Source: Streptomyces sp. NBC_01262
Lineage (GTDB): Bacteria > Actinomycetota > Actinomycetes > Streptomycetales > Streptomycetaceae
NCBI RefSeq assembly: GCF_036226365.1
Contig: NZ_CP108462.1
Location: forward strand, 1,550,001-1,614,000
DNA: 64,000 bases
Reading direction: 5' to 3'
Shown: positions 58,632-64,000 of the stretch, in pieces
Layout of the letters: the number at the start of each line of letters is the position of its first letter
Numbering within the stretch: the first letter of the stretch is position 1
The notes under the pieces: generated by a model
What the model saw: only the letters and a program-made list of their open reading frames with translations
Databases searched by the model: none
Told to the model about the DNA's origin: nothing
Made by a program: the position numbers and the translations under genes

Positions 58632-59492
58632 ATGGGCCGGGTCACCGAGCGCCGCCGCGTTCTGCGCATCAGGGACGGCGCCGCGAGCCATCGCGCGGAC
58701 ACGCTGGTCGCCGAGGAGCCGCTGGAGATCCGGCTCAACGGCAAGCCGCTGGCCATCACCATGCGCACGCCCGGTGACGACTTCGCGCTGGCGGCCGGCT
58801 TCCTGGTCAGCGAGGGCGTGCTCGGCCGGGCGGACGAGCTGGCGAACATCGTGTACTGCGCGGGCGCGACGGTGGACGGCTCGAATTCGTACAACATCGT
58901 CGATGTGCGGCTCGCGCAGGGCGTCCCCGTCCCCGACATCACCCTTGAGCGCAACGTCTACACGACCTCCTCCTGCGGTCTGTGCGGCAAGGCGAGCCTC
59001 GACGCGGTCCGCACCCAGGCCCGCTGGCCGATCGCCGACGACCCCGACGCTCCCCCGGTCCGCCTCGAACCCGAGCTGCTGTCCGCCCTCCCCGACCGGC
59101 TGCGTGCGGCCCAGCAGGTCTTCGACCGGACCGGGGGCCTGCACGCCGCCGCGCTGTTCACCGCCGACGGCGAGCTGCTCGACGTACGCGAGGACGTCGG
59201 CCGTCACAACGCCGTCGACAAGCTCGTCGGCCGCGCGCTGCAGCAGGGCCTGCTGCCGCTGACCGGCAAGATCCTGCTCGTCTCCGGCCGCGCCTCCTTC
59301 GAGCTCGCCCAGAAGGCCGTCATGGCCGGCATCCCCGTCCTCGCCGCCGTCTCCGCCCCGTCCTCCCTCGCCGTCGACCTCGCCGCCGAGTCCAACCTCA
59401 CCCTCGTCGGCTTCCTGCGCGGCGCCTCCATGAACGTGTACGCCGGCGAGCAGCGCATCGCCCTGCGCGCAGAGGCCTCCGGCCGGGCCTGA
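58632..59492 (+). CDS. fdhD: Formate dehydrogenase accessory sulfurtransferase FdhD
   Basis: 286 aa. The family signature Cys pair is in TTSSCGLCGKAS. VGRHNAVDKLVGRALQQG and GFLRGASMNVYAGEQRI are typical ends. FdhD transfers sulfur to the molybdenum cofactor of formate dehydrogenase. The dehydrogenase is not in the window. Its place beside genes that release formate fits oxidation of oxalate-derived formate. The start is ATG 58632. Confidence 0.95.
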   Translation: MGRVTERRRVLRIRDGAASHRADTLVAEEPLEIRLNGKPLAITMRTPGDDFALAAGFLVSEGVLGRADELANIVYCAGATVDGSNSYNIVDVRLAQGVPVPDITLERNVYTTSSCGLCGKASLDAVRTQARWPIADDPDAPPVRLEPELLSALPDRLRAAQQVFDRTGGLHAAALFTADGELLDVREDVGRHNAVDKLVGRALQQGLLPLTGKILLVSGRASFELAQKAVMAGIPVLAAVSAPSSLAVDLAAESNLTLVGFLRGASMNVYAGEQRIALRAEASGRA

Positions 59493-59581
59493 CGCCGTCC
59501 CGCCCCCGCGTACACGCGTACGGGACCGGCCGGCAGAGGTGCGCCCCCTGGGCCGGCCGGTCCCCGTCGCCGCCGGACGGA

Positions 59582-59620
59582 GGTAGACACTGTCCACCTC
59601 CGAGGTGGACACTGTCTACC
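59582..59620 (+). promoter_or_regulatory. Near-perfect 39-bp palindrome, two TetR-type operators
   Basis: The two 17-bp half-elements GGTAGACACTGTCCACC and GGTGGACACTGTCTACC are each themselves dyads and together form a 39-bp palindrome; apart from the central base, only one base pair is mismatched. It ends on the base before the TetR start codon, so a bound repressor would block its own translation start region or promoter. Confidence 0.85.
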
Positions 59621-60259
59621 ATGACCGCGCCGCCGCCCGTCCCGCCGACCGTCCCGCCGACCGCCCCCCGCGGCCGCCTGCTCGACGCGGCACTCGCCGT
59701 GCTCGCCGACGACGGCGTCGAGGGCCTCACCCTCCGGGCCATCGCGCGCCGCGCCAACGTGTCGCACGGAGCGCCGCTGAAGCACTTCCCGCACCGGGCG
59801 GCACTGCTGTCAGCCGTCGCGACGACCGGCTTCCGGGAGCTCACCGCCCAGGGCCTTCAGGAGGTGGCGCGCTGCCCCGCCGACGCGTCGGCCGCGCAGC
59901 GGCTGCGGGCCTGTGCGCGCGCGTACGTGGCGTACGCGCTCGCGCATCCGGCGATGTTCCATCTGATGTTCCGCCATGACCTGCTCGACCCGACCGACCG
60001 GGAGCTGAGCCGGGTCAGCCTGTCGACCTTCGACGGCGGGATGGCCGCGCGGGTACGCGAGGCCCAGAAGGAGGGCTGGCGGCAGGGCGACGACACCCGG
60101 CTGCTGACCGGGGCACTGTGGTCGGGGCTGCACGGGCTGGCGCAGCTGTGGATGTGGGGCTCGCTGCCGCTGGCCACGGGCGCGGACGACGTGGATGACG
60201 CGCTGGAGGCGCTGCTTCGCGCCCTCGGCCTCAATGACGTATCTCCAGAAGGACATTGA
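59621..60259 (+). CDS. TetR-family regulator
   Basis: 212 aa. The HTH spans about residues 17-65 (RLLDAALAVLADDGVEGLTLRAIARRANVSHGAPLKHFPHRAALLSAV). The C-terminal domain resembles TetR_C WHG-type (LTGALWSGLHGLAQLWMWGSL). It begins with a Pro-rich tail. The gene starts immediately after the 39-bp palindrome and is coupled to the thioesterase-like gene 2 bases downstream, so it likely controls both. Confidence 0.93.
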   Translation: MTAPPPVPPTVPPTAPRGRLLDAALAVLADDGVEGLTLRAIARRANVSHGAPLKHFPHRAALLSAVATTGFRELTAQGLQEVARCPADASAAQRLRACARAYVAYALAHPAMFHLMFRHDLLDPTDRELSRVSLSTFDGGMAARVREAQKEGWRQGDDTRLLTGALWSGLHGLAQLWMWGSLPLATGADDVDDALEALLRALGLNDVSPEGH

Positions 60260-60261
60260 CG

Positions 60262-61113
60262 ATGAGCCAGATCCCGACCTACCGATTCGACCAGGACACG
60301 GCGCTCACTCCACGCCCTGGTGAGGACGGCTTGTACGACGCCGAGCTGTACGACAGCTGGCGCATCGGCCAGGGCGTCAACGGCGGCTTCCTGCTCGCCC
60401 TCGCCGGCCGCGCGCTCGCCGCCGAACTGGGCGGCGGCGAGGACGGCCTCGGCCACACCGACCCGTTTTCGATCAGCGCCTACTACCTGTCGGCCTCCCG
60501 GCCCGGCCCCGCGACCGTACGGACGGAGACGCTGCGCCGGGGCCGTACGGTCTCGACCGGCACGGCCTCGATCGCCCAGAACGGCGAGGAACGGCTGCGG
60601 GCCACAGCCGCCTACGGCGACCTCGACGGCCACGCCGCCGGCGATGTGCGGACCTCCGCCACTCCCCCGGACATGCCCCCGCCGGACAAGTGCGTCGGTA
60701 CGGAGCTGGCGCCACCGGAGTTCCTCAAGGACGCCCCGCTGCTGGACAGCATCGAGCTGCGGCTCGACCCCTCGACCGTCGGCTGGGCCCTCGGCCAGCC
60801 CAGCGGACGCGGGCTCATCCAGGGCTGGCTCCGGCTCCCCGACGGCCGCGAGCCGGATCCCCTGATGCTGCTCCTCGCCGTGGACGCGCTCCCGCCCGTC
60901 AGCTTCGACCTGGGCCTCCCCGGCTGGGCGCCGACCCTCGAACTGACCGCCCACATAAGGGCGAAGCCCGCCCCCGGCTGGCTCCGCATCACCCACTCCA
61001 CCCGGAACTTCGCCGACGGCTACATGGAGGAGGACGCCGAGGTCTGGGACTCCACGGGCCGCCTCGTGGCCCAGTCGCGCCAGCTCGCCCGCGTCCGGCA
61101 GCCGCGGCCGTAG
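60262..61113 (+). CDS. Acyl-CoA thioesterase-like protein (double hotdog, TesB/4HBT_3 type)
   Basis: 283 aa. N-terminal hotdog with VNGGFLLALAGRALA and DPFSISAYYLSASRPGPATV. C-terminal hotdog with LLAVDALPPVSFDLGLPGWAPTLELTAHI, the conserved Asp-Ala pair and the ADGYMEEDAEVWDSTGRLVAQSRQLA ending. This matches actinobacterial proteins of the acyl-CoA thioesterase II fold. The ATG at 60262 has AGAAGGA upstream. It is in an operon with the TetR regulator. Confidence 0.88.
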   Translation: MSQIPTYRFDQDTALTPRPGEDGLYDAELYDSWRIGQGVNGGFLLALAGRALAAELGGGEDGLGHTDPFSISAYYLSASRPGPATVRTETLRRGRTVSTGTASIAQNGEERLRATAAYGDLDGHAAGDVRTSATPPDMPPPDKCVGTELAPPEFLKDAPLLDSIELRLDPSTVGWALGQPSGRGLIQGWLRLPDGREPDPLMLLLAVDALPPVSFDLGLPGWAPTLELTAHIRAKPAPGWLRITHSTRNFADGYMEEDAEVWDSTGRLVAQSRQLARVRQPRP

Positions 61114-61140
61114 CGGTGCCGTTGCGGTGCCGTCGGTCGG

Positions 61141-61560
61141 GGTTGCCGGTTCCGTCCTCAAGCGCCGGACGGGCTGGGTTGGCCTGGGGGTCGGGGCCAC
61201 CACCGGGGATCTCTCCTCGGCGCTCGCGACTCTGGTCCCTTGCTTGTCCCTGCCCGGGATCCTCGCTCGTCGCGCTGCGGGAGAACCCCGGCATGTCCCC
61301 TCCCGGCCGGACGGAATGTTCAGCCCGTCCGGGCTTGAGGGCCTGTAGCCCCACCGGGCTGGTGGCCGCCAACCGGCCGAAGGGGACGGTGGAGGGATGC
61401 GCCCGGAAGCGACGAGCGAGGATCCCGGGTGCGGACAAGGCCGACCCAAGTCGCGAGCGCTGAGGACGCAGTCCCGGCAGGCGGCCCCGACCATAAGACA
61501 ACAACAGGCGCACACCGGCCGACCCAGCCCGTCCGGCGCTTGAGGACGGAACCAGCAACC
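61141..61560. repeat. Long-armed inverted-repeat intergenic element
   Basis: The outer arms are 61141-61183 and 61518-61560 (43 bp, 41 matching when inverted); inner perfect 21-bp arms are 61253-61273 and 61409-61429. It fills the 500-bp gap between the thioesterase and MarR genes, has no coding signal, and contains the CCGTCCTCAAGCGCCGGACG motif I associate with repeated intergenic sequences of Streptomyces genomes. Only this pair occurs in the window. Confidence 0.8.
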
Positions 61561-61615
61561 ATGGCGGGCGGCACCGCAACCGCACCGCCAGCCATGGCAG
61601 ACGGCACCCAGCGAG

Positions 61616-62071
61616 TTACCAGGTCGGCCGGATGGGCCCGGTCGGCGCGATGCGCAGGAGGTCCTCGCGCAGCATGCGCATGCGGCGTTCGCCGAGGGCG
61701 GCGGTCCAGGGACGCACCGCGGCCGCGGCGGCCGCTTCCGCGGCGCGCGTGCAGGACCAGCCGCGATCGGTGAGGACGACGAGGCGGGCGCGGGCGTCGT
61801 GGGGGTGGGGGCGGCGCTCGGCGTAGCCCTTGTGGACGAGTTCGTCGACGAGCTGGCTGGCGGCCTGGCGGGTGAAGCCGAGGTGGTCGGCGAGTTCGCT
61901 GACGGTGGCGCCGTGCGGGGCCATGCGCGTGAAGGCGAAGCCGTGGGCCGGGCGGATGTCATCGAAGCCGCGGGCGATGACGCCGGCGTTGATATCGGCG
62001 ACCAGCGCACCGGCGGCGGCGAGGAGGGTGGCGCTGAAGGCCAAGGCGTCTTCGGCAGCGGCGTCGTTCAC
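61616..62071 (-). CDS. MarR-family regulator
   Basis: 151 aa with a GTG start at 62071. Winged HTH: ATVSELADHLGFTRQAASQLVDELVHKGYAERRPHPHDARARLVVLTDRG, the standard recognition helix and wing. It is divergent from the cupin gene, with several TTG...CAA dyads between them, so it likely controls both. Confidence 0.92.
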   Translation of the reverse strand: MNDAAAEDALAFSATLLAAAGALVADINAGVIARGFDDIRPAHGFAFTRMAPHGATVSELADHLGFTRQAASQLVDELVHKGYAERRPHPHDARARLVVLTDRGWSCTRAAEAAAAAAVRPWTAALGERRMRMLREDLLRIAPTGPIRPTW

Positions 62072-62089
62072 ATCGGCAAGCTTGACACA

Positions 62090-62133
62090 TTGCGCAAGCA
62101 GCTTGAGTATATGAGCAATCTACTTGCTCAAGT
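62090..62133. promoter_or_regulatory. Probable MarR operator cluster
   Basis: The perfect 8-bp palindrome TTGCGCAA (62090-62097) and ACTTGCTCAAGT (62122-62133, arms ACTTG/CAAGT), plus related CTTGAG and TTGAGTATATGAGCAA half-sites, lie in an A/T-rich region between the divergent genes. Confidence 0.6.
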
Positions 62134-62160
62134 TACTTGCCCAATCAGGGGGTCCACGCC

Positions 62161-62535
62161 ATGCCTTTCGTCCACGCCGCCGATGCCGTCGTCCACGAAC
62201 TGCACGGGGTTCGTTTCGTCTCGTACGCCAATTCCGGCCTCGGCAGCACCGAGTTGTGCGCATGGCGGGGCGAGATCCCCGCCGGGACCGAGGGACCGGC
62301 GCACAGGATCAGCCGCGAGGAGGTGTTTCTGCTGCTCAGCGGCTCGTTGAGGCTGAGCCTGGACGGCGAGGCTCGGTTGCTGTCCCCCGGTGATGTCGCC
62401 GTCGCGCCCGCCGGGACGCTCCTGGGGGTCGCGAACCCCACCGCCGAGCCCGCCACGATGTGGGTCACCACCAGCCTCGGACTGGAGGCGGAACTCGCCG
62501 ACGGGTCGCGGATCTCGCCGCCCTGGGTGCGGTGA
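62161..62535 (+). CDS. Cupin-domain protein
   Basis: 124 aa, one small cupin barrel (about 40-105): GPAHRISREEVFLLLSGSLRLSLDG for motif 1, with His and Glu ligands but without the full G-x5-HxH pattern, and PGDVAVAPAGTLLGVAN for motif 2. It may be a metal-binding enzyme or a small-molecule sensor. It is divergent from the MarR gene and probably its main target. Confidence 0.88.
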   Translation: MPFVHAADAVVHELHGVRFVSYANSGLGSTELCAWRGEIPAGTEGPAHRISREEVFLLLSGSLRLSLDGEARLLSPGDVAVAPAGTLLGVANPTAEPATMWVTTSLGLEAELADGSRISPPWVR

Positions 62536-62593
62536 CTACCGGTGGCGCCGCGCCCTCGGTAGGGTGAAATGCGGCGCTTGGGTGGTCATTCGG

Positions 62594-62634
62594 CGGTATG
62601 CAATGGGGCGTTCCATTCAGTGCTTCGCATACCG
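62594..62634 (+). promoter_or_regulatory. Hairpin leader before the small exported peptide
   Basis: CGGTATGC (62594-62601) and GCATACCG (62627-62634) form a perfect 8-bp stem; inside it AATGG/CCATT can form a second 5-bp stem. The structure ends 6 bases before the AAGGAG ribosome binding site. Confidence 0.55.
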
Positions 62635-62652
62635 ATGTTCAAGGAGACCACC

Positions 62653-62781
62653 ATGCGCCGCTTCTTCAGCGCCGCCCTCGCCGCTCTCGCCCTCATCACG
62701 GGGGCCGCGTTCGTCGACGGCCCCGGCGGCCTCGGCGCGCCGGGGACCACCAGCCCGGGGCTGTTCTCCGGCAACGCCTAG
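62653..62781 (+). CDS. Small exported peptide, 42 aa
   Basis: The ATG at 62653 has AAGGAG 6 bases upstream. The sequence is a basic MRRFF, a hydrophobic core SAALAALALITGAAF, then a short polar tail rich in Gly, Pro, Ser and Thr that ends GLFSGNA. It looks like a signal peptide followed by about 20 residues. No Cys and no known family (not a chaplin or lantibiotic). Its stop codon overlaps that of the convergent gene at 62778. Confidence 0.6.
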   Translation: MRRFFSAALAALALITGAAFVDGPGGLGAPGTTSPGLFSGNA

Positions 62782-64000
62782 GGCGCCTGAGCCGGGCGCA
62801 GCGCCAGGGTCGGGTTACCGGCGGCGTCGCCCGAGGGCGGGCCGACGAGGGCGGTGAAGGCCTCCGTACGGATGGTCAGGCCGCCCTCGTCCAGGGTGAG
62901 GACGGGGGCGTAGGCGCCGTCGGCGGTGTGGGCGGGGGCGTAGCGGACGGCGAGGACGGTCAGGCCGTCCGGGGAGCCGGGGGCGGGGGCCGCTTCCAGG
63001 GCGGTGGTGGCGACGATGTCGCGCCAGCCGGCGTCGGGGTTGCCGTAGCCGCGGGGGTCGGCGGCGAGGCGGAAGGCGGCCTGTTCCTGGGTGAGGCCGA
63101 TGGTGTCGGGGCTGTTGAAGTACGCCGAGCCGTCGGTGCCGGGGAAGTCGGGGGTGGTGAGGGTGAGTTCGCCCGCGGAGCTGACGGCGAGGCCGCCGGC
63201 CACCAGCGTGCCGCCCTCGGCCACGAGGCTCGCGCCCTTTTCGGCGAGGTCGAGGCCGCCGATTTCGGTGATCTTCGCGAGGCGGCCGTCGAGCGCGGTG
63301 GCGTACGGCAGTCCGGCCAGCATGCGCACGCCGGGGATGCGCTCCAGGGCGGTGGTCAGCCACAGGCTCGTGCCGTCGGTGACGTACAGCGACTGGACGT
63401 GGAGCAGGGTGTGGTCGCGGTTGACGACCGGCTTTGTGACGAGCTTGGCGACCAGGCCGCCGGGGGCGACGGCGTCGCGGACCCGGATCTCGCCCATGGG
63501 GCGGGTGAGCAGGAAGCCGTCGGTGGCGGGGCCGATGCCGTGCTGCCGGTTGACGGCGGCGGGGAGCAGGATCGTTCCCCCGGCCTCGATCAGGGCGGGG
63601 GTCATACTGCCGTCGAAGGAGACCGAGACACGCGCGGAGCGCAGCTGGTGGCGGGCGACGGCCGTGCCCGGGGTGCGGTACCAGCGGGTGGCGTCCTGGG
63701 TCTGCCAGACGAGCATGAAGGCGAAGTGGCCGTCGACATCGCCGTCGGGGCCGGCGGCGTGGCGGGCCCAGCGGGTGTCGGCCAGGTAGCGGCCGAGGTC
63801 GGAGCGGATGCGGCGGCCGAAGTAGCGCATGCCGAGGACGGCTTCGAAGCCGGAGTGCTGCTCGCTGTAGCGGGGGCCGCCGTTGTCGTAGCCGCCGGAG
63901 GCCAGGCGGGCGTCGATGTAGCGGGCCAGTTCGTCGCCGTCGGCGGCGAAGACCTGCTTGCCGCTGACCCGGTGGGCCTGGGCGAGGAAGGACAGCGAGA
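62778..64000 (-). CDS. Unidentified large protein, C-terminal part
   Basis: At least 406 codons, entering from beyond the window. The N-terminal part in view (LARYIDARLASGGYDNGGPRYSEQHSGFEAVLGMRYFGRR) looks helical. It is followed by a long beta-rich region (RSARVSVSFDGSMTPALIEAGGTILLP, TVDRDH-like VNRDHTLLHVQSLYV, GTLVAGGLAVSSAGELTLTTPDF). The alpha-then-beta layout recalls polysaccharide lyases and related carbohydrate-active enzymes, but I cannot identify the family. Codon bias is clearly coding. The true start lies outside. Confidence 0.75.
   Translation of the reverse strand, partial: SLSFLAQAHRVSGKQVFAADGDELARYIDARLASGGYDNGGPRYSEQHSGFEAVLGMRYFGRRIRSDLGRYLADTRWARHAAGPDGDVDGHFAFMLVWQTQDATRWYRTPGTAVARHQLRSARVSVSFDGSMTPALIEAGGTILLPAAVNRQHGIGPATDGFLLTRPMGEIRVRDAVAPGGLVAKLVTKPVVNRDHTLLHVQSLYVTDGTSLWLTTALERIPGVRMLAGLPYATALDGRLAKITEIGGLDLAEKGASLVAEGGTLVAGGLAVSSAGELTLTTPDFPGTDGSAYFNSPDTIGLTQEQAAFRLAADPRGYGNPDAGWRDIVATTALEAAPAPGSPDGLTVLAVRYAPAHTADGAYAPVLTLDEGGLTIRTEAFTALVGPPSGDAAGNPTLALRPAQAP

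Noticed and set aside
1..64000. CRISPR arrays, insertion sequences or prophage genes
   Set aside because: No regularly spaced repeats, transposase, integrase or phage structural motifs were seen; the repeats found are short tandem units or inverted operator-like elements.

Overview
The window is high-GC actinobacterial DNA that reads as Streptomyces or a very close relative. The evidence is strong G/C at third codon positions, DUF397/XRE regulator pairs, several SpoIIE-type phosphatases and stand-alone anti-sigma-like ATPases, UUA (bldA-type) codons near the starts of regulatory genes, an ECF sigma/anti-sigma pair, and MsiK-style sugar transporters without their own ATPase. No insertion sequence, phage, CRISPR array or rRNA was found. 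One tRNA (Leu, GAG) lies at 43255-43339.

Layout. 1-4.2 kb: a partial Ser/Thr kinase, a TTA-containing methyltransferase/acetyltransferase pair, and a DUF397/XRE pair divergent from an anti-sigma-type ATPase. 4.2-20.1 kb: a sugar region. A GH127 glycosidase with a binding protein and two permeases (+ strand) is flanked by two minus-strand operons. Each of these begins with a large PAS/GAF/SpoIIE/HATPase phosphatase that is translationally coupled (ATGA) to a sugar-binding-fold protein: a LacI-type domain without a DNA-binding domain on the left, and tandem XylF-like lipoproteins with an ABC transporter on the right. 20.4-25.1 kb: an ECF sigma factor, its membrane partner, a one-TM gene interrupted by an in-frame TAG, and a polysaccharide deacetylase/GT2 synthase (MatB-like). 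25.1-29.6 kb: Ppx/GppA, then a decaying NMT1/THI5-type transporter operon in which the phosphotransferase, the binding protein and the Nudix gene all appear shortened.

29.9-42.6 kb: catabolic or detoxification genes (rhodanese, M28 peptidase, alpha/beta hydrolases, tautomerase, aldo/keto reductase, metallo-beta-lactamase-fold enzyme, LtrA), a LuxR LAL regulator and a GlxA-type regulator. Three copies of a 20-bp operator-like motif lie in two divergent promoter regions here.

43.4-59.5 kb: an oxalate locus. It holds an aldehyde dehydrogenase-like protein, a second sucCD pair, oxalyl-CoA decarboxylase, formyl-CoA:oxalate CoA-transferase, a fused NDP-forming acyl-CoA synthetase, an OFA-family antiporter, a GntR/FCD regulator, a PanE-like reductase and FdhD. 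The inferred scheme is that oxalate is imported by the antiporter, activated by CoA transfer or CoA ligation and decarboxylated to formyl-CoA; formate is then oxidised by an FdhD-dependent formate dehydrogenase encoded elsewhere. Exact TGCATACAG motifs occur in the promoter and inside two of the coding sequences, with a close variant inside a third. 59.5-64 kb: a TetR/thioesterase pair with a 39-bp palindrome, a long-armed inverted-repeat element, a MarR/cupin divergent pair, a 42-aa exported peptide behind a hairpin leader, and a partial unidentified gene running off the end.
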